Source: Oceanicaulis sp. (GTDB lineage: Bacteria > Pseudomonadota > Alphaproteobacteria > Caulobacterales > Maricaulaceae). From it: a DNA stretch of 8,879 bases. The position numbers were made by a program, and so were the translations under genes. Of this stretch, positions 1 to 6,626 are shown one piece after another (the stretch's first letter is position 1; every line of letters starts with the position of its first letter). The stretch is from NCBI GenBank assembly GCA_007571185.1, contig RKRX01000130.1, positions 1 to 8,879 on the forward strand, in the 5' to 3' direction. The notes beneath the pieces were generated by a model that was not told where the DNA came from, did not search any database, and saw nothing but the letters and a program-made list of their open reading frames with translations.

Positions 1-264
1 CCGTAGTTTTTCTCGGCTTTATTCAATCCCATTTCCAGTCCGAAGCGCAACGCTGTGCCGTTTTAGCGGCGGAGCGGGTGGCAGAAACAGTTTTAGTCTC
101 TCTCAATAGGAGTGTATCGAGGTTTTGAGGGCTCAACTCAATAAAAACAAAGGTTTCCTACCTCAGTAACACTTGCAAAACGGGGCTTTCAGGGTTGCAT
201 GTTCGCAAACCTCGGTTGGTTGATGACACGCCCCAAGGTTCTTATATCCGCTTCCCAAAGCTGG

Positions 265-354
265 GCTCTGCATCATCCGAAAATGCCTTGCTGGATACAC
301 CACCCTTCAAACTCTGGAAGGTCCGGATCAATTGAAGGGTGGTAAGGGTCCGAG
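265..354 (+). repeat. Diverged direct repeat, copy A
   Basis: This stretch aligns with 4112-4189 in the same orientation. Shared blocks occur in the same order: GCTCTGC, CATCCGAA, then GGATCAATTGA (11 identical bases), then G-rich sequence and AAGGGT-CGAG. Spacing between blocks differs by about 10-20 bases, so the copies are old or only partly conserved. The pair flanks the peptidase-map-tRNA block. I do not recognise it as a named insertion sequence. It could be a small dispersed element, a decayed transposon end or remnants of a duplicated gene fragment. Confidence 0.4.
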
Positions 355-805
355 TGCAAGGAGGATTTTTCTATGAGTCGTGCACCGTGCCTCACCGGGA
401 AACAAACTGGCTTGCTGGATGAGTGAGTTTCACAGTTCGGGCATTGGCCAAGCCCACGAGCATGGCTGTCAAAGTCTCTAGGCGGGGCTTGCTCAGAGCA
501 ATATGGGGCCTTAGCGTGACCTATCAGAAGGGTGAGGAGGTGTGCGATCATCTTGAAGATTCTTCCTGTTAAAAGGTAGTTAAAAGTTGCTTCAAATAGA
601 AACGTGTACCACGTCGCTGCTTAACAGGGGTCTGGTAGTCTTCGGATTGTGTCAGAAAATTGGGTAAAGCGGAGTTCTTTGGCGCATGGGGCATGGAAAA
701 CCTCTGGATACGGGGGCGTTCCACTCCTGTGATTCAGAAAACTGGCCTCGTCAGTAATTTAATTCGGTCGATTGCCATGGCGCTATGATCGATTCTACAG
801 ACTTC

Positions 806-811
806 GAGGAG
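806..811 (+). promoter_or_regulatory. Ribosome binding site that decides the M28 peptidase start
   Basis: GAGGAG lies 6 bases upstream of the ATG at 818. An in-frame ATG also exists at 785, but starting there would put 11 acidic residues in front of a lipoprotein signal peptide. The Shine-Dalgarno sequence and the signal peptide both favour 818. Confidence 0.75.
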
Positions 812-817
812 ACATTC

Positions 818-2425
818 ATGCGCTATGTACTTGCAACGGGCGGCGGTATTCTCGCGCTGACAGCTTGCGCTGCCGCTACACCTGGCGCAAATGTCGAATC
901 GGCGCCCATGGCTCCGCCCCAGGTTCGCACCGAAGCCATTGAGGCACATATTCGCTTCCTGGCTGATGACCTGCTTGAAGGTCGTGAGGCCGGTGAACGC
1001 GGTTACGACATCGCTGCCGCCTATATGGAAAGCCAGTTCCGTGTGATTGGGTTAGAGCCCGCTGGCATGAACGGTTACCGGGCCGAAGTGCCTCTGCAGG
1101 TGATGTCCGCAAATCAGGATAGGGCGTCTGTCTCTATCGATGGCCAAATACTGATCCCTGGCGAAGAATTCATAGTTAACCCTCACGCGATCCATGATGA
1201 GAGTCGTATTGAAGCTCAAGCGATGTTCGTCGGCTTTGGCATCGACGCACCGCAGATTGGCATCAATGACTATGAAGGCCTGGATGTCGCCGGTAAGATC
1301 GTCATCGTGCTGGCAGGCGCACCCGGGGGACTGCGCTCGGATGTCAGCGCGCATCTGAGTTCAGGCCGCACTAAAGCGCAGTTCGCCGCCGATAATGGCG
1401 CGGCGGGCATGGTCACCATCGCCCCTGAACAACTGACCCGCCGCACCTTTGCACGTATGGCGCCATTTGCCGCTGGTGAGAACATGACCACCAAGGCTGC
1501 TTCCGCTGGCGTAGAGTTGGCTGTGCGCGCCCTGATTGCAGACTCGGTGGCGGAAACCCTTTTCGCCCGGACTGGTCAGGATTTCGCCACCATAATCGCC
1601 GCCGCCCAGGAAGGTGAAGCACCCGAAGCTTTTGAAACCGGTGTGACCATCGCTATGTCTCAGGTCACCGAGCGACGCATGGTGTTTGACGACAATGTGG
1701 TCGGCATGCTGCCGGGCTCGGATCCTGAGTTGGCCGATGAACCGGTCATCGTCACCGCACATCTTGATCATGTGGGCATATGTCGAACCGAAGATGCGGA
1801 AGACCGTGTCTGCAATGGAGCCTTGGATAACGCCTCGGGCTCGGCCATCATTATTGAGACTGCCCGCGCTCTGGCCGATACCGGCGCGCCGCGTCGTCCA
1901 GTGATCTTTGTCGCTTTGGCTGCCGAGGAAAAAGGTCTGTTGGGAGCAGCCCACATCGCCTCCAATCCGCCTCCGTCCATGACCGGCATGGTTGCCAATG
2001 TGAACCTGGACATGCCGGTGATCCGATATCACTTTAACGATCTGATTGCGTTTGGCGCCGAGCACTCCTCCCTGGGGCCGATTGCCAGAAAGGCTGTGGC
2101 CGCTGCAGGCGCTTCGCTCAGTGACGACCCGCTGCCCGAACAGGCGCTATTCGTGCGTTCCGATCACTACAATTTCGTACGTGAAGGCGTGCCCTCGCTG
2201 TTCCTGATGACCGGCTTTTCCAGTCCTAATCCAGACGATGATAAGGGGCAGGGCTTTCTGCGCTTTCTGGGCGGAGACTACCACGGTCCTGGCGATGAGG
2301 TCGATAACGGGGTGATGTTCGATCAGGGAGCCAGGTTCGCTAACATCAATCTACAGATCATCACCTCAATCGCCAATGCGGATGAAACCCCGTCCTGGAA
2401 CGAGGGCAGCTTCTTTGCCCGGTAA
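818..2425 (+). CDS. Secreted M28-family zinc metallopeptidase, predicted lipoprotein
   Basis: This is a 535-residue peptidase of the M28 (aminopeptidase Y / glutamate carboxypeptidase-like) type. It starts with a signal peptide ending in the lipobox LTAC, with the lipidated Cys at residue 17, so it should be anchored to a membrane facing the periplasm or exterior. Residues about 44-83 (HIRFLADDLLEGREAG and on) are the usual M28 N-terminal segment. A protease-associated (PA) insert follows at roughly 130-235. The two-zinc catalytic set is intact: H315 and D317 in AHLDH, D337 in GALDNASG, E370/E371 in AAEEKG, D398 in NLDMP and H489 in DYHGPGDE. Known members release N-terminal amino acids or act on small peptides; the substrate here cannot be read from sequence. 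It lies 69 bases upstream of map on the same strand, possibly co-transcribed. No frameshift or missing ligand was seen. The family call is firm; the role is only general peptide degradation. Confidence 0.92.
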   Translation: MRYVLATGGGILALTACAAATPGANVESAPMAPPQVRTEAIEAHIRFLADDLLEGREAGERGYDIAAAYMESQFRVIGLEPAGMNGYRAEVPLQVMSANQDRASVSIDGQILIPGEEFIVNPHAIHDESRIEAQAMFVGFGIDAPQIGINDYEGLDVAGKIVIVLAGAPGGLRSDVSAHLSSGRTKAQFAADNGAAGMVTIAPEQLTRRTFARMAPFAAGENMTTKAASAGVELAVRALIADSVAETLFARTGQDFATIIAAAQEGEAPEAFETGVTIAMSQVTERRMVFDDNVVGMLPGSDPELADEPVIVTAHLDHVGICRTEDAEDRVCNGALDNASGSAIIIETARALADTGAPRRPVIFVALAAEEKGLLGAAHIASNPPPSMTGMVANVNLDMPVIRYHFNDLIAFGAEHSSLGPIARKAVAAAGASLSDDPLPEQALFVRSDHYNFVREGVPSLFLMTGFSSPNPDDDKGQGFLRFLGGDYHGPGDEVDNGVMFDQGARFANINLQIITSIANADETPSWNEGSFFAR

Positions 2426-2479
2426 AGCGGGTCCGGCGACAATACACTTGCCGTCAGAGCATTTATACATGAGACAGGC

Positions 2480-2485
2480 GGGGAG
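2480..2485 (+). promoter_or_regulatory. Ribosome binding site for the GTG start of map
   Basis: GGGGAG lies 9 bases before the GTG at 2495. The next in-frame ATG (2531) has no comparable site, which supports the GTG start. Confidence 0.6.
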
Positions 2486-2494
2486 CGAACACAC

Positions 2495-3319
2495 GTGACA
2501 GATACCGGTCTGGACCTTGGCATCGTGCCTATGCGCGATGGTCATATCAAGCGCCATGGCCCGGAAGGCTTTGAGGGCATGCGCAAGGCGGGTCAGCTGT
2601 CTGCGCGTGCGTTGGACATGCTGACCGAACATGTCAGGCCAGGTGTGACGACCCAACAGATCGACGACCTGGTACGCATGTTCTATCTTGATCATGGCGC
2701 CGTGCCGGCGACTCTGTTCTATCGTGGCTACACCAGATCAAGTTGCACGTCGATCAACCACGTGATTTGCCACGGCATACCCAACACCAAGCCGCTGCGA
2801 GAAGGCGACATCATCAATATCGATGTGACCTGCGTGTATGAGGGCTGGCACGGCGACACCTCCCGCATGTTCAATGTGGGCAAGATCAAGCGCAAGGCTG
2901 AGCGGTTGGTGAACGCGACCTATGAGGCCATGATGCGCGGGATTGCCATAGTCAAACCAGGCAACACCTTTGGGGATATCGGACATGTCATCCAGAAATA
3001 TGCCGAGAGCCAGCGCTATTCAGTGGTGCGCGATTTCTGCGGTCATGGCCTGGGCCGATTGTTTCATGATGCACCGAACGTGCTGCATTTCGGCGATCGA
3101 GGTACCGGTGCAGTACTTGAACCGGGCATGTTCTTCACCATCGAACCCATGCTCAATATCGGCAAACCCGATGCCAGAATACTCGATGATGGTTGGACAG
3201 CAGTGACCCGCGACAAATCCCTGTCCGCCCAGTTCGAACATTCAGTGGGCGTGATTGAGGATGGGGTGGAAATTTTCACCAAATCCCCCGCCGGCCTGGA
3301 CCGTCCGCCCTACACCTGA
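2495..3319 (+). CDS. map: Methionine aminopeptidase, type I
   Basis: This cytosolic enzyme removes the initiator methionine from nascent proteins. The 274-residue product matches the usual size of bacterial type I enzymes and lacks the type II helical insert. All five metal ligands are visible: D110 in NIDVT, D121 in HGDTSR, H184 in CGHGLG, E217 in FTIEP and E248 in QFEHSV. The active-site His is H93 in ICHGIP. The N-terminus reads into the conserved substrate-domain segment (HIKRHGPEGFEGMRKAG), so the GTG start adds only a short tail of about 15 residues. It follows the M28 peptidase gene by 69 bases in the same direction, so shared transcription is possible although the two proteins act in different compartments. 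No convincing terminator was seen after the stop; a 5-bp CTGAC/GTCAG hairpin at 3325-3337 has no T-run. Confidence 0.97.
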   Translation: MTDTGLDLGIVPMRDGHIKRHGPEGFEGMRKAGQLSARALDMLTEHVRPGVTTQQIDDLVRMFYLDHGAVPATLFYRGYTRSSCTSINHVICHGIPNTKPLREGDIINIDVTCVYEGWHGDTSRMFNVGKIKRKAERLVNATYEAMMRGIAIVKPGNTFGDIGHVIQKYAESQRYSVVRDFCGHGLGRLFHDAPNVLHFGDRGTGAVLEPGMFFTIEPMLNIGKPDARILDDGWTAVTRDKSLSAQFEHSVGVIEDGVEIFTKSPAGLDRPPYT

Positions 3320-3333
3320 TACGGCTGACGGGG

Positions 3334-3558
3334 TCAGTGCCTATACCGGGCCAGCCGCCCACCGATCCACCGGCGGTAGGCAGTGATCAACAGGGGAGCG
3401 GGTAGTTGCGCAAATAGATTTTCAGAGGTGTCCAGATCATCATCAATCAGGATCAGATCAAGTGTTAGTCCCTTTCGTCGTCTGATGAACAAACGCCACA
3501 GAGCCGGGCTTGGAAAAATCCGGTTTGTCCGGTATATGTGACATCTGTGGTGTGACCT
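3334..3558 (-). pseudogene. Possible C-terminal gene remnant, minus strand
   Basis: Between a stop at about 3559-3561 and a TGA at 3334-3336 the minus strand is open for 74 codons. The frame reads like protein: a positively charged start (ALWRLFIRRRKG), a hydrophobic-acidic middle (LTLDLILIDDDLD) and an ordered tail (LPAPLLITAYRRWIGGRLA). There is no ATG or GTG in the frame; the only start-like codon is a TTG at 3492, which would give 52 residues and has no clear ribosome binding site. The upstream part ends just before the tRNA gene. I do not recognise the family. It could be the decayed 3' end of a gene that once extended into what is now the tRNA region, or a chance open frame. Confidence 0.3.
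3510..3538 (+). promoter_or_regulatory. Candidate promoter of the tRNA-Leu gene
   Basis: A -35-like TTGGAA at 3510-3515 and a -10-like TATATG at 3533-3538 are separated by exactly 17 bases. Transcription would start near 3545, leaving a 5' leader of about 25 nt before the mature tRNA end at 3571. It is the best sigma-70-type pair in the interval. Confidence 0.45.
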
Positions 3559-3605
3559 TCATACGCGCATGCGGGCGTGGCGGAATTGGTAGACGCACCG
3601 GACTT

Positions 3606-3860
3606 AAGTATTTTGAGTGCGCCGAGGGAAACCTCGGACGTAGAACCGCTCAAATTCGGGGAAAGCTAAGGAAGTTCACACTCTAGGCCGATCCCGAGCC
3701 AAGCCCTGGTTTTCATGCCCGGGGAAGGTGTAGAGACTAGACGGGCGGCGTCTAAGGTCTGGATCGCGATCCAGATACGACGAAGGGATAGTCCAGACCT
3801 CAAACACTCGTGGAGGGACTCGTCCTGAAGCGGGTGGCGGCGAAAGTCGCGGCAGGTATG
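3606..3860 (+). ncRNA. Group I self-splicing intron (cyanobacterial tRNA-Leu type, probably IC3)
   Basis: This 255-nt intron ends in the obligatory terminal G (3860). Pairings traced by eye are as follows. P1: exon ACUU with GAGU (3615-3618), with the U.G wobble at the 5' splice site. P10: AUUUU (3610-3614) with 3' exon AAAAU (3861-3865). P2 hairpin: CCGAGG-GAAA-CCUCGG (3622-3637). P3: CCGCUC (3646-3651) with GGGCGG (3743-3748). P4: UCGGG (3656-3660) with CCCGA (3693-3697). P6: GCC (3698-3700) with GGU (3727-3729), plus P6a 3704-3709/3719-3724. P7: GACUA (3735-3739) with UAGUC (3789-3793). P8: CGUC (3749-3752) with GACG (3779-3782). P9: ACCU (3797-3800) with AGGU (3854-3857), containing a GAAA-capped hairpin at 3837-3850. 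Layout and core sequences match the Anabaena tRNA-Leu intron as I remember it, including compensated changes in P3 and P7. No homing endonuclease frame is present. The intron should excise itself using a guanosine cofactor. Confidence 0.93.
3758..3775 (+). repeat. 18-bp perfect palindrome in the intron P8 loop
   Basis: TCTGGATCGCGATCCAGA is its own reverse complement. In RNA it folds as a 7-bp stem with a CGCG loop, extending the P8 domain between CGUC and GACG. The Anabaena intron, as I recall it, has no comparable extension of that strand. It is read here as a structural element of the intron and not as a protein binding site. Confidence 0.6.
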
Positions 3861-3914
3861 AAAATCCGTTGGGAGGATACTCCCGTGCCGGTTCGAGTCC
3901 GGCCGCCCGCACCA

Positions 3915-4195
3915 TTCCTTGTTTGTTCTCCGCGGAATATATGACTTCGGCGATTCCAGGACGACCCTTCCGCCCGTCCGATGAATCTCGAAAACGCTGT
4001 TGCGGAAGACGAACAGACTTGGCCGGAGATGCAAAAACAGTTCGATATCTATCCGGGCAACCGATCGTGGATATCCGTTGGGTTTTTGCTTTGCTCGCTC
4101 TTCAACTCCGAGCTCTGCGCCATCCGAAGATATCTCGCCAGCTACGCTTAATCTGGATCAATTGAGGGGGGGGGTAGCAAGGGTGCGAGCCTGAC
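3915..4195. other. Intergenic region between tRNA-Leu and dld, convergent genes
   Basis: No credible gene was seen. Open frames here on either strand run through the tRNA or intron, or are short and lack ribosome binding sites. The right part carries repeat copy B and a run of nine G (4166-4174). Both flanking transcription units end here, but I found no stem-loop with a T-run for either direction. A GCAAG/CTTGC pairing at 4177-4203 overlaps the dld stop and lacks a U tract on either strand. Confidence 0.55.
4112..4189 (+). repeat. Diverged direct repeat, copy B
   Basis: This is the partner of the repeat at 265-354, with the same block order (GCTCTGC, CATCCGAA, GGATCAATTGA, G-rich run, AAGGGT-CGAG). 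It ends six bases short of the dld stop codon. The G-rich run here is nine G in a row (4166-4174), whereas copy A has a broken version. Confidence 0.4.
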
Positions 4196-5887
4196 TCACT
4201 TGCAATAGTACCGTTTCGCAGAGTCTTTTCCTATTCCAGGGTTGAGCTGGTTGCGCGGGTCAAGTGAGCGATAGTGTGTGCGAAGCTGTGTTTCAGCTGT
4301 GTAAGAGCGTCCCACATTGTGTTCAGCCGGATACTTGGCCCCGCGATCGTTCAAGCGTTTCAACAGACTGGCTTTGACAGCAGCGGTATCCGCATCCCGT
4401 GAGAGGATATAGTCCTGATGAAAGACCTGACACATAAAATGGCCGTAACAGAGCTTTCTTTCGATTTTTTTGTCCAGATCCTGCGGCGGTTCTTCACGCC
4501 AATGAGTTGTGTTTCTTGGTAAGGCTATATCCAGAGACAATAAATCTCCCACCTTGGACGTATTGATGGAATGAAAGCGTATTGCAGCTCCCGCGGCGGC
4601 GAATCGATGAAGGGCGAGCAGCCGGGCGTCCCGCTCATTACACACATGAACGCGCAAGCTTCCCTCGCTCTCACAGACGGCCAACAGGTCCGCTGCCTGT
4701 CCGATCCCATCATTTTTCATTTTCAGGATCAGAAGGTGTTCGAATTGACCTGCAAAGCGTCGAAGGGTGCGCGGCAGAGGATTTGGAAGAATCCGACCAA
4801 ACGCCTGAAGACCATGTTCAACGGGGTAGGTCGGTAAAAAGGGAATCTGTTCCAGTCGGGAGGACAACCCTTCTTTGAGTTTATACATCAAAGGCAGACG
4901 TTCCGTGCCCAGTGTGCGGATAAGTTGGACTGTATCACGTCCGTATTTCCCGGTGAAGGAAAACGTACCCCTGTCCATATATTCGGCGGATACAGGCAGT
5001 TCCTTAAAGGTCGAGAGGAGCGTGCGCCTTAGATCCGTGAATGCTGATGGTGTATTGGTCCCTACGAAAAAAGTTTTTTCCTGGGTGTTCTTCGGAAACG
5101 TATCCAGCCGCACAGCAAAAATTGCGAGTTTACCAGCACACCCGGAAGCGCCCTTCAGGCGGCGGGGATCAGCGTTGAACCGAGCCGGGGTGGGGGCGTC
5201 AATGTCACGAACCCACCGCCTGTACTCGTGATCGGAAGCCATGCGTGTCGCCGGCGCTATGTCATGGTTTGCAAATTCTTGCCGCTCCAGACATGTCAAT
5301 ATCTCTTCCGGCGTATGTCCAAGGTTTATGCCCAGATGGTTTTCCAGAATCAGATTTCCAGATTCGTCAAGACGAGCATACAGCGCATATTCGGTGTAGG
5401 CGGGGCCTCGTTCGACCAGGGCGCCGCCCGAATTATTGCATACGCCTCCAATCACTGAAGCGCCCAGACAGGAAGAACCGATAACCGAATGAGGATCCCT
5501 TGCGAAAGGTTTGAGGGTCTGTTCCAGCTCGTGCAGCGTGCTTCCCGGAAAACAGATAACCTGATCGCCATTGTTGATGGGTGTGACGCCGCGCAGGCGA
5601 TTTGTATTGATAATCAAAACTTCATTGAAATTACGACTGTGCGGCGTTGATCCTCCGGTCAAACCTGTGTTCGCCGCCTGCATGATGATGTCCAGGTCAT
5701 GGCGCACAGCAATCTGCAAAACACGCCAGAGTTCCGTGAGCGTGCCCGGGCGTGCGACGGCGAGACACTCACCCTCCGCGCTGCGATAACCGGTTCGATA
5801 CGCCTTGGTATTATGTCGTCCTGTCAGGACGTTGCGCCGCCCCAGAGCCGTGCGCAAGTCCGCGACAGCATTCTTATCGCGGGTCAT
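4196..5887 (-). CDS. dld: Quinone-dependent D-lactate dehydrogenase (FAD flavoprotein)
   Basis: This enzyme oxidises D-lactate to pyruvate at the inner face of the cytoplasmic membrane and passes electrons to quinone. The 563-residue product is close in length to E. coli Dld (571) and collinear with it. The FAD-binding PCMH region carries MQAANTGLTGGSTP (about 69-82) and PHSVIGSSCLGASVIGG followed by NNSGG (about 132-155). The C-terminal membrane-associated/cap part keeps HRFAAAGAAIR, YGHFMCQVFHQDYI, YPAEHNVG (from about 519) and LNPGIGK. Two ATGs are possible: 5896 has GGGA directly against it, while 5887 has the same GGGA about 8 bases upstream, so 5887 is preferred. It is the last gene of the nag-mur run, about 20 bases after the regulator gene. 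MurQ in the same run releases D-lactate, which makes Dld its natural partner. The product assignment is firm; the metabolic link is inference from context. Confidence 0.96.
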   Translation of the reverse strand: MTRDKNAVADLRTALGRRNVLTGRHNTKAYRTGYRSAEGECLAVARPGTLTELWRVLQIAVRHDLDIIMQAANTGLTGGSTPHSRNFNEVLIINTNRLRGVTPINNGDQVICFPGSTLHELEQTLKPFARDPHSVIGSSCLGASVIGGVCNNSGGALVERGPAYTEYALYARLDESGNLILENHLGINLGHTPEEILTCLERQEFANHDIAPATRMASDHEYRRWVRDIDAPTPARFNADPRRLKGASGCAGKLAIFAVRLDTFPKNTQEKTFFVGTNTPSAFTDLRRTLLSTFKELPVSAEYMDRGTFSFTGKYGRDTVQLIRTLGTERLPLMYKLKEGLSSRLEQIPFLPTYPVEHGLQAFGRILPNPLPRTLRRFAGQFEHLLILKMKNDGIGQAADLLAVCESEGSLRVHVCNERDARLLALHRFAAAGAAIRFHSINTSKVGDLLSLDIALPRNTTHWREEPPQDLDKKIERKLCYGHFMCQVFHQDYILSRDADTAAVKASLLKRLNDRGAKYPAEHNVGRSYTAETQLRTHYRSLDPRNQLNPGIGKDSAKRYYCK

Positions 5888-5907
5888 TATAGTCATTCCC
5901 GGTTGGC

Positions 5908-6621
5908 TCAGTTCAGCTCCGAAATAAAATCGTATCGGTCGCCCCGATAGGCGGATCGCGTAAACTCAACCACTTCACCGGCCGCCGAATATGTTGTTCG
6001 TTCTATTCTGAGGACTTCGCTTCGTTCATCGATTTGCAGCAATCCGGCCTCGGTCGGGGTCGCCAGGGAGGCGCGGATTTTTTGTCGCCCTCTGACCGGA
6101 CGATGTCCCAGCTTGGCAAGCGCTTCGTAAAGCGAACTGTCGAGAAGGTCCAGAGATGGCAAAAATCGCTTCGGAATAACCGCATTCTCGATCGCCAGAG
6201 GTTCGCTGTTGGCCAGACGAACGCGTCCGAGACGTACAACTTCGGATGCAAGCGCAATGTCAAGCTGAGAGGCTTCATCCGCTGTTGCGGTGGAGAAGGA
6301 TTTGACAATCCAGACAATGTCAGGCTCGTCCCCGCGTCCCAATGCGTCATCGGTAAAGCTGCTCAGAAACGAAGATGGCGCTTCGATCCGCGGAGAGACG
6401 TAAGTTCCTGAACCCTGCTTGCGATAAAGCAATCCCTCGGAGATGAGTTTGTCGATCGCTTTACGAATTGTAACCCGGGAAGCACCCGTGATCTCGGTCA
6501 GATCACGTTCGGAGGGCAGGGCCTCGTCGTCGGTGATCTCTCCATCATGAATTCTGGATCGTATAGTCTTCGCTATTTGAAGATAGAGAGGCGTAGATTT
6601 TTTATGAGATGTAGACTGCAT
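5908..6621 (-). CDS. GntR-family transcriptional regulator, HutC/NagR type (UTRA domain)
   Basis: A 237-residue DNA-binding regulator. Residues about 10-75 form the GntR winged helix, with the signature LPSERDL at 35-41, the recognition helix around SRVTIRKAID at 48-57 and the wing GSGTYV at 70-75. Residues about 95-233 fit the UTRA ligand-binding fold, ending in the typical VEFTRSAYRGDRYDF. NagR and DasR of this subfamily bind GlcNAc-6P or GlcN-6P and control amino-sugar genes. Sitting between murQ and dld, it is the likely regulator of this run. MurNAc-6P would be an alternative effector, and the ligand cannot be decided from sequence. The start codon is 5 bases after the murQ stop, with a weak GGGAAAG site inside the end of murQ. 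The position within the operon suggests autoregulation. No operator could be examined because the operon promoter lies outside the window. Confidence 0.9.
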   Translation of the reverse strand: MQSTSHKKSTPLYLQIAKTIRSRIHDGEITDDEALPSERDLTEITGASRVTIRKAIDKLISEGLLYRKQGSGTYVSPRIEAPSSFLSSFTDDALGRGDEPDIVWIVKSFSTATADEASQLDIALASEVVRLGRVRLANSEPLAIENAVIPKRFLPSLDLLDSSLYEALAKLGHRPVRGRQKIRASLATPTEAGLLQIDERSEVLRIERTTYSAAGEVVEFTRSAYRGDRYDFISELN

Positions 6622-6626
6622 CTGTA

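Larger units (their letters stand above)
1..817. other. Gene-poor left flank; no supported gene
   Basis: I see no convincing coding sequence on either strand. The longest open frame is a 92-codon minus-strand stretch at 273-551. It has no recognisable domain, no clear ribosome binding site and an irregular composition rich in Cys, His and Ser. No tRNA fold or rRNA-like sequence is evident. At the extreme left, a minus-strand ATG at about 32 could open a gene running off the window, but only about 10 codons are visible and no good ribosome binding site precedes it. The right part should hold the promoter of the M28 peptidase gene, but no -35/-10 pair stands out. The one structured item is the diverged repeat at 265-354. 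Confidence 0.6.
3571..3914 (+). tRNA. tRNA-Leu(UAA), split by a group I intron
   Basis: The exons are 3571-3605 and 3861-3914, giving an 89-nt spliced tRNA including an encoded CCA at 3912-3914. The acceptor stem GCGGGCG (3571-3577) pairs perfectly with CGCCCGC (3904-3910), with discriminator A at 3911. The D arm has GCG/CGC. The anticodon loop is C-U-U|A-A-A-A, with the intron between U34 and A35 of the UAA anticodon. A long variable arm (GGGAG/CTCCC around GATA) marks class II tRNA-Leu, and the T stem is GCCGG/CCGGC around TTCGAGT. The tRNA decodes UUA and, by wobble, UUG. One oddity is that position 27 is C and position 43 is U, leaving the top of the anticodon stem unpaired. A promoter-like element lies just upstream. 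Confidence 0.95.

Noticed and set aside
20..120. Minus-strand peptide fragment (KTVSATRSAAKTAQRCASDW) faintly like a tyrosine-recombinase N-terminus
   Set aside because: The resemblance covers about 15 residues, the frame stops immediately afterwards, and no catalytic part is present in the window.
273..551. 92-codon minus-strand open frame
   Set aside because: No recognisable domain, poor ribosome binding site and unusual composition; its end coincides with a repeat copy.
785..817. Upstream ATG adding 11 residues to the M28 peptidase
   Set aside because: It would place acidic residues before a lipoprotein signal peptide, and the strong GAGGAG serves the ATG at 818.
3325..3337. CTGAC/GTCAG hairpin after map as a terminator
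   Set aside because: A 5-bp stem with a 3-base loop and no T-run is too weak to call.
3787..3800. A TAGTCCAGACC sequence resembling a NagR/DasR-type operator
   Set aside because: It lies in the intron and is accounted for by the P7 and P9 strands; only a partial resemblance, and far from the operon promoter.
3666..4034. Minus-strand open frames across the tRNA-Leu 3' half and intron (beginning like VRAAGLEPAR)
   Set aside because: This is the familiar spurious translation of the reverse strand of a tRNA-Leu gene; the DNA is fully explained by the tRNA exons and intron pairings.
4177..4203. GCAAG/CTTGC stem as a terminator for the dld operon
   Set aside because: Only 5 bp before a mismatch, it includes the dld stop codon, and no U-run follows on either strand.
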